Shown here: piece by piece, positions 1-6,294 of the stretch
How positions within the stretch are numbered: position 1 is the first letter of the stretch
How the letters are laid out: each line of letters opens with the position of its first letter
Source: Methanobacteriota archaeon
GTDB taxonomy: Archaea > Thermoplasmatota > Thermoplasmata > RBG-16-68-12 > EA-27
DNA length: 16,832 nt
Direction of reading: 5' to 3'
Assembly (NCBI GenBank): GCA_016207545.1
Contig: JACQPO010000099.1
Span: 1 to 16,832, forward strand
The notes under the pieces: generated by a model
The model's input: the letters and a program-made list of their open reading frames with translations, nothing else
Told to the model about the DNA's origin: nothing
Database searches by the model: none
Program-made: the position numbers and the translations under genes

Positions 1-831
1 CCCCGCGGGCGAGGGGAGCGCGACCGCGGTCACGACGCACGGAACCGGGTGACCGTCCTTCGCACGTAGCTCCGCCGGCGCGGTCTGGCGGCGCGCCCCC
101 GTGAGCAGCTTGCGGGCGATCCCCGCGAGCTCCTCCCCGAGCACCTCCCCGCACGGCCGGCCAGCGTTCTCCCCTCGCGGCCAACCGAGGAGCGCTTCGG
201 CGCCGGGCGAGAGGGACGCGATCCGCAACTCCCCGTCCAACGTGACGACGCCGTCGCTCGCCGCGTCCCCGACGGCCTCGAACCGCCGTTGCTCCCATCG
301 GACGGCCTCCTCGAGCTTTGCGTGGGCGAGCGCAATCGCCGTGTGGGCGGCGATGGAGTTCATGACGTTCACCTGCTGGCTCGTGAACACGTGATCCTTC
401 CCCGGCTCGTCGAGGGCCATGAAGCCGAGCACGGTGGCCTGGAACGCGAGGGGGACGAGGAGCATGGACCGGATGTTGAGGGCCCGCGCGAACTTCTCGG
501 GAAAGAGGGGCTCCCGGGCCTGGCGGAACATGACGGGAATCTTCTGGTCCACGAGCTTGTGCGTGAGACGCGGGATCTCCTCCTCGTGGATCGTGAGCTG
601 CCGCAGGAGGGCCGGGGACGCCTCGTCCGGGGAGAAGGCGTAGGCGACGCGGAACTCCCGCGCCCGCTCGTCCCGCAGGAAGATCGCGCACCGGCTGACG
701 GTCGCGAGCCGCGGGGCGATGCGGACGATCGTCTCGAGGAGTTCGTCGAGGTCCGCGAGCCCCCCGATCATTTCGGAGATGCCCATTAGGGCCGCGAGGA
801 GGTTCTCCTCGTCGACCTCGCGTGGGCTCAT
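1..831 (-). CDS. GAF-PAS sensory protein, C-terminus cut by window edge
   Basis: Reading the minus strand from ATG at 831 gives 277 codons without a stop up to base 1, so the C-terminus lies outside the window. Residues about 28-170 look like a GAF domain: helical start, a run of hydrophobic strands (AIFLRD, SMLLVPL, GFMALDE) and the closing helix TAIALAHAKLEEAV. Residues about 183-277 look like a PAS domain, with RRFEAVGDAASDGVVTLDGE followed by the AEALLGW segment. GAF and PAS domains bind small ligands or cofactors and pass a signal to an output domain. In archaea this arrangement often precedes a histidine kinase, but no kinase motif is visible here. There is no signal peptide or membrane segment, so it is probably cytosolic. 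The start is supported by a TTTTAA box about 27 bases upstream. The gene is divergent from the small membrane protein gene at 943. Confidence 0.8.
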   Translation of the reverse strand, partial: MSPREVDEENLLAALMGISEMIGGLADLDELLETIVRIAPRLATVSRCAIFLRDERAREFRVAYAFSPDEASPALLRQLTIHEEEIPRLTHKLVDQKIPVMFRQAREPLFPEKFARALNIRSMLLVPLAFQATVLGFMALDEPGKDHVFTSQQVNVMNSIAAHTAIALAHAKLEEAVRWEQRRFEAVGDAASDGVVTLDGELRIASLSPGAEALLGWPRGENAGRPCGEVLGEELAGIARKLLTGARRQTAPAELRAKDGHPVPCVVTAVALPSPAG

Positions 832-855
832 CGGGGCCGCCACGGGTTGGAGCCG

Positions 856-861
856 TTAAAA
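856..861 (-). promoter_or_regulatory. TATA box of the GAF-PAS gene
   Basis: TTTTAA on the minus strand, centred about 27 bases before the ATG at 831. This is the spacing expected for an archaeal TATA box driving a leaderless transcript. Confidence 0.55.
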
Positions 862-912
862 GCGTTGGCCATCCATTATCACGCGGGTCCCAAAGGCTGG
901 ACGGCGGACAAA

Positions 913-918
913 CCTTAT
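913..918 (+). promoter_or_regulatory. TATA-like box of the small membrane protein gene
   Basis: CCTTAT centred about 27 bases before the ATG at 943. It supports that ATG over the longer in-frame reading that begins at 847, because the longer reading would start upstream of its own promoter. Confidence 0.5.
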
Positions 919-942
919 GGACGTGGCGGAGTTGTCCGCGCG

Positions 943-1107
943 ATGTCGCCGGCGGGCCGCGCGTTGGCGTTCCTCGGGCTCCTGATCGCGCTCGCAGGCC
1001 TCGCGCTCGCCGCCGTCCTGCGGGACCGGTTTCTCGGCATCGCGCTCCTCCTCGTGGGCGCGTTCCTCCTCGTGCTCCCGTTCACGCGGCCGTCGATCGA
1101 CGAATGA
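943..1107 (+). CDS. Small two-helix membrane protein (54 aa)
   Basis: This is a 54-residue protein of unknown function. Two hydrophobic segments, roughly residues 6-22 and 26-46, are separated by the short charged loop RDR, with a polar tail ending in RPSIDE. That makes it a helical-hairpin membrane protein. I chose ATG at 943 because a CCTTAT box lies about 27 bases upstream. The open frame extends back to 847, but that extension is hydrophilic and contains the promoter. I recognise no family. Such hairpin proteins are common in archaea and poorly classified, so no role is proposed. Confidence 0.6.
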   Translation: MSPAGRALAFLGLLIALAGLALAAVLRDRFLGIALLLVGAFLLVLPFTRPSIDE

Positions 1108-1108
1108 G

Positions 1109-1114
1109 TTATTA
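1109..1114 (+). promoter_or_regulatory. TATA-like box of the 97-aa protein gene
   Basis: TTATTA, centred about 27 bases before the ATG at 1139, in the 31-base gap after the preceding stop codon. It indicates an independent leaderless transcript. Confidence 0.5.
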
Positions 1115-1138
1115 CCCCCCTCCCCTTCCGCGCGAGGG

Positions 1139-1432
1139 ATGTACGCGGTGTTCGACGTCAAGCCGTCGGATGGGCCCAAGATCGACGAGGCGTTGAAGGA
1201 CGACCTCGTGAGCCGACAGAGCATCGCGATCCGCGAGGGCGCCGCGCTCGGCTTCCCCGACCTGGGACGCCTCGTCCTCATCGAGGGCTCCGATTCGGCG
1301 CTGGCCCGCGCGGCGGAGTTGTTCCGCGGGTTCGCCGCCAAGCTCGAGGGTCCCCGCGCGGAGGCCGTGTACCAGGCGTTTAGGGCGCAGGAGGACGACG
1401 TCGCGAGCGGCGTCGGACTCATCTTCGGGTAG
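1139..1432 (+). CDS. Hypothetical cytosolic protein (97 aa)
   Basis: This is a 97-residue soluble protein with no signal peptide, membrane helix or cysteine. The pattern looks like alternating strand and helix: strand MYAVFDVKP, helix GPKIDEALKDD, strand GRLVLIEG, then the long alanine-rich helix DSALARAAELFRGFAAKL. This could be a small ferredoxin-like or similar alpha/beta fold, but that is inference from pattern only. The ATG at 1139 is supported by a TTATTA box about 27 bases upstream. I do not recognise the family. The neighbours are membrane or secreted proteins and give no clear functional hint. Confidence 0.7.
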   Translation: MYAVFDVKPSDGPKIDEALKDDLVSRQSIAIREGAALGFPDLGRLVLIEGSDSALARAAELFRGFAAKLEGPRAEAVYQAFRAQEDDVASGVGLIFG

Positions 1433-1442
1433 GCCACCAACG

Positions 1443-1448
1443 CTTAAG
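1443..1448 (+). promoter_or_regulatory. TATA-like box of the anchored surface protein gene
   Basis: CTTAAG centred about 27 bases before the ATG at 1473. The same hexamer at the same distance precedes the phosphoesterase gene at 5555. Confidence 0.55.
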
Positions 1449-1472
1449 GTGGCTCGCGGGTTGCGGGCGGCG

Positions 1473-2150
1473 ATGGTTCGTTCGCGTGTCTTGGCGGGGA
1501 TCCTCCTCCTCGCGCTCGCCCTTCCCCTCCTTCCCGCCCCTGGGATCGCTGCGCAGACGACGTGCGGCCGCCCCAGTTATCCGGACGCCACGTCGTACGA
1601 CCCGGACGCCGTCACGGATTCCTCCCTGTGGGACGCGCTCCGCGGGTCTGGCGGGTTCTCGGACGGCGTCGAGGGCCTTGGCTCCGTCTCCGTCACGGTC
1701 GCGGATGGCGCACGCACGCACATCGTTACTCTGGAGGAAATCGTCGTCCACGCGTACGTCGGCGGTGGCTTCGCGAACCGGACGAACCTCGCGCTGCGCG
1801 TCCGCACGGAGGTCGACGGGCAGGTCGTGGCAACCCACGCCTTCACGCTCGTGAGCGCCGCGGACCGCCCGGGCGGGAACCTCACGCTCGTCGCGCGCGC
1901 CCAGGGCGGCGCGCTCGACATCTTCTGGCGCTGGGCGTACCTCGCATGCAGCGCGGACTTCCCGAACGTGTACTACGTGTTCCACGCCCGCATCGATGGC
2001 GACGCGATCGCGGACGACAACACGCTCGTCTACTTCGAGGCGCCGCGTCCGCGCCGCCCGCCGCCGGTCGACCTCATCCTCTTGATCATCGCGGGCATCG
2101 CCGTGAGCATCATCTTCCTGTTCGCGCGCCGCGCGTTGCGAAAACGGTGA
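1473..2150 (+). CDS. Predicted secreted, C-terminally anchored surface protein (225 aa)
   Basis: Unknown family, but the topology is clear. Residues 1-27 form a Sec-type signal peptide: basic MVRSR, a leucine-rich core, then PAPGIAA before a likely cleavage near AAQ. Residues about 28-195 are a polar external domain. Its strand-rich segments (GSVSVTVADGARTHIVTLEE, LALRVRTEVDGQVVATH, NLTLVARA) suggest a beta-sandwich. Two cysteines, C31 and C159, could form a disulfide. Residues about 199-218 are a membrane helix followed by the basic tail RRALRKR, which would lie in the cytoplasm. A proline-rich linker, RPRRPPP, precedes the helix. I chose ATG at 1473 over earlier in-frame codons because CTTAAG lies about 27 bases upstream and the signal peptide starts cleanly there. 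The signal peptidase at 6295 would be its natural processing enzyme. Confidence 0.75.
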   Translation: MVRSRVLAGILLLALALPLLPAPGIAAQTTCGRPSYPDATSYDPDAVTDSSLWDALRGSGGFSDGVEGLGSVSVTVADGARTHIVTLEEIVVHAYVGGGFANRTNLALRVRTEVDGQVVATHAFTLVSAADRPGGNLTLVARAQGGALDIFWRWAYLACSADFPNVYYVFHARIDGDAIADDNTLVYFEAPRPRRPPPVDLILLIIAGIAVSIIFLFARRALRKR

Positions 2151-2165
2151 GCGGGACCGTGCCGG

Positions 2166-2172
2166 TTAAATA
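2166..2172 (+). promoter_or_regulatory. TATA box of the zinc-ribbon CPBP protease gene
   Basis: TTAAATA centred about 30 bases before the ATG at 2199. It favours that ATG over the in-frame TTG at 2184. Confidence 0.55.
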
Positions 2173-2198
2173 GCGCCGCTCCTTTGAGTTTCCGCGTC

Positions 2199-3587
2199 AT
2201 GACGACGTGCCCGCGGTGCGGCACTGCGTTCGAAGGCCGGTTCTGCATCGCCTGCGGGACGGACACGCAACCGCCCGCGTTCCTGTGCGCCCGGTGCGGA
2301 ACCTCGTTCGCGGGCTTCGCGTGCCCGGCGTGCGGCCTTCCCCTCGGCTGGACCCCCGCGCCGCCCCCCGCCGGCTCCGGCGTCCGCGCGTTCGGGAGCG
2401 TCGTCTGGATTCTCTCGATGGTCTCCTTCCTCATCCTCGTCGCCGTGAACCTGGCGGTGCTCGCCTACAGCGCGATCCTCGTCGTGCAGGGGTCCTTCGC
2501 GGGCCCGCGCCCGATCGACCTCTACTTGTTGGCCCCGTTCCCCGTCGGTCGTTCGTACGACGTCCCCGCGGACATCTTCCTCGCGTACTTCGGCCTTCTC
2601 GTGGCGGCCGTCGTTGCGTCCCACGTCTGGCCTGCGATCCGAGATCGGACGGCGACCCGGCGGGCCCTCGTGCGTCCGCTCGACGAGTTGCGGCCGCGGC
2701 TCGAAGCCCGCAGCGCAATCGTCGCAACCGCCCAGATGTTCCTCGCGATGTTGTCCTTCCAGGTCCTCGTAGTTCTCGTCTTCGCCGCGGCGGGCGCCAA
2801 TCCCGTCGCCCCGGACTTCCCCGGCGACGTTCCCGAGTGGTATCCGTATTACGCGCTCGTCAACGCGTCCGTGTACGAGGAGCTCGTCACCCGTTGGCTC
2901 CTCATCGGCGTCCCGCTCGTCCTCGGCGCGCTTGCGCTCCGCAGACACGAACTCGCGAACGCTGCGGCGCATGGACGCGCCCCAATCCCCGCGTGGCGCC
3001 ACCTGTTCGGCGGCACCGTGACGCGGGACTCCCCCGCTTCCGTCGTGCTCCTCGGCGCCGTCCTCGCGTTCTTCTCCGCGGTCGTCTTTGGGCTTGCGCA
3101 CGTCCCCAGCTGGGGATGGTGGAAGTTCGTGCCGACATTCGTCGCGGGCCTGGGCCTGGGGTATCTGTTCCTCCGAGCCGGGCTCGTCGCCACGATCCTG
3201 TTCCACTTCACGAACAACTACATGGCGGCCGCCCTTCTCCTGACGACCGAGAGCGCCGCCGCGCAAATCCTGCTCGGCCTCCTCATCTTCCTCGTCATCA
3301 TCCTGGGCCTGGTCTTCTTCGCCTGGTACCTCATGTATAGTGCGGAACTCGTGAACCACTTCGCGGTCGCGTGGGGGATTCGTCGACCGGCGCCCGTCTG
3401 GGCGGCTGCCGCGCCGATCCCCGCGGTCTACCCGATGCCGCCGCCCGTCGCGTACGTGCGGCCGGGTGCCACGCCGCCCCCTTACGGTTCGGGATTCGTC
3501 CCGTTCCAATGCCCGCGGTGTGGCTGGCGGCAGGCCCGGTACGCGGACGGCCGGTTCACGTGCCTTCGCTGCGGTCATTCGGCTTGA
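2199..3587 (+). CDS. CPBP-family intramembrane metalloprotease with N- and C-terminal zinc ribbons
   Basis: This is a 462-residue multi-pass membrane protein. The core carries the three CPBP (CAAX protease/bacteriocin-processing, Abi) signatures: EELVTR with E227, E228 and R232; FGLAH with F297 and H301; and HFTNN with H336 and N340. In the family these form the metal-dependent active site that cuts substrates within or near the membrane. All appear intact. Two zinc ribbons sit at the N-terminus, with CxxC pairs in MTTCPRCG/FCIACG and FLCARCG/FACPACG. A third lies at the extreme C-terminus: C438/C441 and C455/C458. A proline-rich linker separates each end from the membrane core. The ribbons may recruit a partner or substrate on the cytoplasmic side, which is inference. 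The substrate is unknown. Its 3' end overlaps the convergent UPF0201 gene by 32 bases. The start at 2199 fits the TATA box better than TTG at 2184. Confidence 0.88.
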   Translation: MTTCPRCGTAFEGRFCIACGTDTQPPAFLCARCGTSFAGFACPACGLPLGWTPAPPPAGSGVRAFGSVVWILSMVSFLILVAVNLAVLAYSAILVVQGSFAGPRPIDLYLLAPFPVGRSYDVPADIFLAYFGLLVAAVVASHVWPAIRDRTATRRALVRPLDELRPRLEARSAIVATAQMFLAMLSFQVLVVLVFAAAGANPVAPDFPGDVPEWYPYYALVNASVYEELVTRWLLIGVPLVLGALALRRHELANAAAHGRAPIPAWRHLFGGTVTRDSPASVVLLGAVLAFFSAVVFGLAHVPSWGWWKFVPTFVAGLGLGYLFLRAGLVATILFHFTNNYMAAALLLTTESAAAQILLGLLIFLVIILGLVFFAWYLMYSAELVNHFAVAWGIRRPAPVWAAAAPIPAVYPMPPPVAYVRPGATPPPYGSGFVPFQCPRCGWRQARYADGRFTCLRCGHSA

Positions 3588-3963
3588 CGAGGCGATGGCC
3601 GACGGTGCTTGCCGCGACGTAATCGATGAGCGCGTCGAGATCCTCGTCCTCGACGGTCACGTGGATGTCCCCGAGTGGCGCGGGGGCCGCGAAGTTCACC
3701 CGGCCGACGAACGCCGCCTGTTTGCTGAGCCGGAACGACGTGAGGTTCCCCTGCCGGCCCTTGATCAAGACGTCCCGGGCCGTGTCCCGGATTTTCTGAT
3801 TCCGCACGAGCTCCCGAAATTTCTCGAGGCTCGCGGCCTCGCCGACAAGCGCGTCGCGCTCCTCGCGGAACGCGAGGTCTGGAAACAGGTTGAGGCACGC
3901 AAGCTTCACCTTCGCCACGCTCTCCGTCGGATACACGGGAACTTCGACGCGCACGTGGGGCAC
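3556..3963 (-). CDS. UPF0201 family protein (RNA-binding-like fold)
   Basis: The 135 residues match the archaeal UPF0201 family in length and layout. The N-terminal strand HVRVEVPVYPTESVAKVKLACLNLFPD is characteristic, as are the middle helices around EKFRELVRNQKIRDTAR and the later GDIHVTVEDEDLDALIDYV segment. Solved members resemble ribosomal protein L5 and the family is annotated as putative RNA-binding. No biochemical role is firmly established as far as I know. It is soluble and without cysteine clusters. The start codon is GTG at 3963, with a TATA-like TCATTA about 25 bases upstream, and the family N-terminus begins right at this point. It is divergent from DP1 and overlaps the protease gene at its 3' end by 32 bases. 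Confidence 0.8.
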   Translation of the reverse strand: MPHVRVEVPVYPTESVAKVKLACLNLFPDLAFREERDALVGEAASLEKFRELVRNQKIRDTARDVLIKGRQGNLTSFRLSKQAAFVGRVNFAAPAPLGDIHVTVEDEDLDALIDYVAASTVGHRLVKPNDRSEGT

Positions 3964-3985
3964 GCGGCCCGTAACGAGCGGCGCG

Positions 3986-3991
3986 TAATGA
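3986..3991 (-). promoter_or_regulatory. TATA-like box of the UPF0201 gene
   Basis: TCATTA on the minus strand, centred about 25 bases before the GTG at 3963. It is a weak match and rests mainly on position. Confidence 0.35.
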
Positions 3992-4007
3992 ACCGTTCGG
4001 GCGATAC

Positions 4008-4014
4008 CTATTTA
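4008..4014 (+). promoter_or_regulatory. TATA box of the DP1 gene
   Basis: CTATTTA centred about 33 bases before the ATG at 4044. This is slightly longer than for its neighbours, so the transcript may carry a leader of a few bases. Confidence 0.45.
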
Positions 4015-4043
4015 CACGCTCGTCCCTCTTACTCGGCCCGCGG

Positions 4044-5513
4044 ATGCACGAACGGCTTCTCGACGCCCTCGCACGGAGGGGCGCCCTTGCAGATCCTGAT
4101 GCGATTGCGTACCTTTCCTCGCGGGCGGATCCGGTCGCCGTCCTGGAAAGCGTGATTGCGAAACTGGAAGGCGTGCCGCTCGTGCTCACGATGGAGCACA
4201 TCCAGAGGGCGCAGGAGCTTGCGCGCAAGGCCGGGCAGGCCGCCCGACCCCCGCCCGTCGCGAATGCAACCCTTCCATCGCCGCCAAAGCTGCGGGACCT
4301 CGCGCGGGCGACGGAAGTCGACGCGCAGTTTGCGGTCGTCCGCGACGTTACCGGCAAATCGACGTGCGAGGGGACGCTCGACGACTTCTCCCGCTACTTC
4401 GCGAGCCGCCTCGCGATGATCGGACCGATGCTCCGTGCGCGGCGGGAACTCGTGGGCTCCGTGGACATCGCCCGCGCGAAGAAGCTCACCCGCGAAGTGC
4501 GGTTCATCGGCATGGTCGCGGACGTGCGCGCGACGAAGAAGGGGGACCGGGTCCTCGAGGTCGAGGACGAGACGGACACGGCCCCCGTGTTCCTCTCGCA
4601 GACGTCGGACCTGTTCAAGGACCCCGTGCTGCCGGACGAGGTCATCGGCGTCGTCGGCCGGCCGACGGAGAAGGGCCTCATCATCGCGGAGCAAGTCGTG
4701 CGGCCGGACATCCTCACGCCCCGCGCCTTCCCCGCGACGAAGGACGCCGTCTCCGTGGCGTTCATCTCCGACGTGCACGTCGGCAGCAAGACGTTCCTCC
4801 GGGAGAAATGGGACGCGTTCGCCTCTTGGATGAACGGGACCGACGAGGTCGCGCAATCGATCAAGTACCTCGTGTTGGCGGGGGACGTCGTCGACGGGAT
4901 TGGCGTGTACCCGCGGCAGGAGGAGGAGCTCGCGATCGACGACATCTTCGCCCAGTACGAGGAAGTCGCCCGCCTCCTTGGGGCGATCCCGGACCACGTG
5001 AACATGATCCTGCTCCCGGGCAACCATGACGCGGTCCGTCCCGCGGAGCCGCAGCCCGCGCTGCCGCAGGACGTCGCGAAGTTGTTCGATTCGAACGTCA
5101 CGTTCGTGGGGAATCCGTGCTCGTTCACGGTCCACGGAGTCCGAATCCTCGCGTACCACGGGCGGAGCCTCGACGACTTCGTCTACTCCCTCCCCGGCAT
5201 GAGCTATGCGCGGCCGCTCGACGGGATGCGCGAGATGTTGCGACGCCGCCACCTCGCCCCGCTCTACGGGGGCAAGACGCCGATTGCGCCGGAGGCGGAG
5301 GACTATCTCGTGATCGACGAAGTGCCGGACGTGTTCGTTGCGGGTCACGTCCACGCGGTGGGCATGGACGAATACAAGGGCGTGAAGATCGTGAACGCCT
5401 CGACCTGGCAGGCACAGACCGCGTACCAGAAGATGCACAACATCATCCCCCAACCGGCGCGCGTGCCGATCCTGAACCTCGGCACGGGGCGGGGCACGAT
5501 CAAGGAATTCTGA
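4044..5513 (+). CDS. polB: DNA polymerase D (PolII) small subunit DP1, exonuclease subunit
   Basis: This is a 489-residue protein. DP1 pairs with the large catalytic subunit DP2 to form the replicative polymerase D of most non-crenarchaeal archaea and supplies 3'-5' proofreading through an Mre11-like domain. The N-terminal helical region (about 1-70) and a charged linker lead to an OB-fold at about 148-225, containing TREVRFIGMVADVRA and PDEVIGVVGRP. The calcineurin-like phosphoesterase domain follows, with all metal-binding motifs present: DVHVGS (D243, H245), GDVVDG (D281), GNHD (N327, H328, D329), YHG (H372) and GHVH (H435, H437). An active nuclease is therefore expected. Length is ordinary for the family. 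DP2 is not in this window. The initiator gene cdc6 lies 1.8 kb downstream on the other strand, so two replication genes are near one another. The phosphoesterase gene at 5555 follows after 41 bases but has its own promoter box. Confidence 0.95.
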   Translation: MHERLLDALARRGALADPDAIAYLSSRADPVAVLESVIAKLEGVPLVLTMEHIQRAQELARKAGQAARPPPVANATLPSPPKLRDLARATEVDAQFAVVRDVTGKSTCEGTLDDFSRYFASRLAMIGPMLRARRELVGSVDIARAKKLTREVRFIGMVADVRATKKGDRVLEVEDETDTAPVFLSQTSDLFKDPVLPDEVIGVVGRPTEKGLIIAEQVVRPDILTPRAFPATKDAVSVAFISDVHVGSKTFLREKWDAFASWMNGTDEVAQSIKYLVLAGDVVDGIGVYPRQEEELAIDDIFAQYEEVARLLGAIPDHVNMILLPGNHDAVRPAEPQPALPQDVAKLFDSNVTFVGNPCSFTVHGVRILAYHGRSLDDFVYSLPGMSYARPLDGMREMLRRRHLAPLYGGKTPIAPEAEDYLVIDEVPDVFVAGHVHAVGMDEYKGVKIVNASTWQAQTAYQKMHNIIPQPARVPILNLGTGRGTIKEF

Positions 5514-5524
5514 GGGACGCTACC

Positions 5525-5530
5525 CTTAAG
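5525..5530 (+). promoter_or_regulatory. TATA-like box of the phosphoesterase gene
   Basis: CTTAAG centred about 27 bases before the ATG at 5555, inside the 41-base gap after DP1. The phosphoesterase gene therefore need not depend on read-through from DP1. Confidence 0.5.
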
Positions 5531-5554
5531 CGGGCGCGCGAAGTCTCCCGCGCG

Positions 5555-6256
5555 ATGCGGTTGGCGGCGGTCGGGGACGTCCATGGACGCGAGTTCTTCG
5601 AACCATTTCGCGAGGCGTTGGGGGCGATCGAAGAACCGGACCTCTTGCTTTTGGCGGGTGACCTCACGGACCACAACAAGATTGAGGAGTTCGGCGAAGT
5701 CGTCGCGGCCGTGAAGGATCGCGTGAGTTGCCCCGTCGTCTGCGTCTTCGGGAACAACGAGTGGACGTCCGACCATGAGAAATACCGCAAGAAGTTCGAC
5801 CTCCTCTTCCTCGACGATGAGGACCGCCGCTTCGAGATTGGCGGCAAGGCGATTCGCGTGATCGGGAGCACGGGCTCGCTCGACGAGCCGACGTGGTGGC
5901 AGCGGACGAACGTCCCCGGGATCGCGGCGGAATACGAGCGCCGGATTGAGCGCCTCGATCAGCTCCTCTCGGGGAACGACTTCCGGCTGCTCCTTACGCA
6001 TTACCCGCCAACGTTTGCGACGATGGGCGGGGAGAAGGAGGCGTGGCGGCCCCAGCTCGGGAGCCGCAGGCTCGAGAAGGTCGTGATGCGGCGCAAGCCG
6101 AATGTCGTGGTCCACGGTCATGTCCACAAGGGAATCCCGTTTGCGGAGCTGCGCGGCCCGCCCACGCTGGAGTCGTTCGGGGACGAACACCGCCCCATTC
6201 CCGTGTACAACGTCGCATTTCCCGTGACGCGCGCGGTCACGGTTTTCGAGGCGTAG
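5555..6256 (+). CDS. Calcineurin-like metallophosphoesterase (233 aa)
   Basis: This is a stand-alone calcineurin-like phosphoesterase. The motifs in order are GDVHG (D8, H10), AGDLTD (D36), GNNE (N67, N68, E69), THYPP (H149) and HGHVH (H187, H189, H191). These residues bind two metal ions in the family. The third motif is GNNE where most members have GNHD, so the usual catalytic histidine is asparagine. Some archaeal and bacterial subfamilies share that change, and it may alter substrate range. The substrate (nucleotide, phosphoprotein or nucleic acid) cannot be told from sequence. It lacks membrane segments and extra domains, unlike the neighbouring DP1 which has the same fold but GNHD. I chose ATG at 5555 because the family N-terminus begins there and CTTAAG lies about 27 bases upstream. 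The frame stays open much further upstream, but only as a shadow of DP1. Confidence 0.88.
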   Translation: MRLAAVGDVHGREFFEPFREALGAIEEPDLLLLAGDLTDHNKIEEFGEVVAAVKDRVSCPVVCVFGNNEWTSDHEKYRKKFDLLFLDDEDRRFEIGGKAIRVIGSTGSLDEPTWWQRTNVPGIAAEYERRIERLDQLLSGNDFRLLLTHYPPTFATMGGEKEAWRPQLGSRRLEKVVMRRKPNVVVHGHVHKGIPFAELRGPPTLESFGDEHRPIPVYNVAFPVTRAVTVFEA

Positions 6257-6263
6257 CCCAACT

Positions 6264-6271
6264 CTTATCTA
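6264..6271 (+). promoter_or_regulatory. TATA box of the signal peptidase gene
   Basis: CTTATCTA centred about 28 bases before the ATG at 6295. The identical octamer precedes the ABC ATPase gene at 12997-13004. Confidence 0.55.
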
Positions 6272-6294
6272 CGGGCCCCCCATAGGAGCCGGAC

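Noticed and set aside
847..942. N-terminal extension of the small membrane protein
   Set aside because: The extension contains the CCTTAT box used for the start at 943, and its sequence is polar and unlike a membrane protein N-terminus.
2166..3578. Long minus-strand open frame (470 codons) opposite the CPBP protease gene
   Set aside because: It is a GC-rich mirror of the protease: highly charged, repetitive arginine/glutamate/glycine content, no domain, no promoter box. The plus strand has clear zinc ribbons and protease motifs.
4029..5453. Long minus-strand open frame opposite DP1
   Set aside because: Composition is arginine/histidine/valine-rich with no recognisable domain. DP1 on the plus strand has every family motif.
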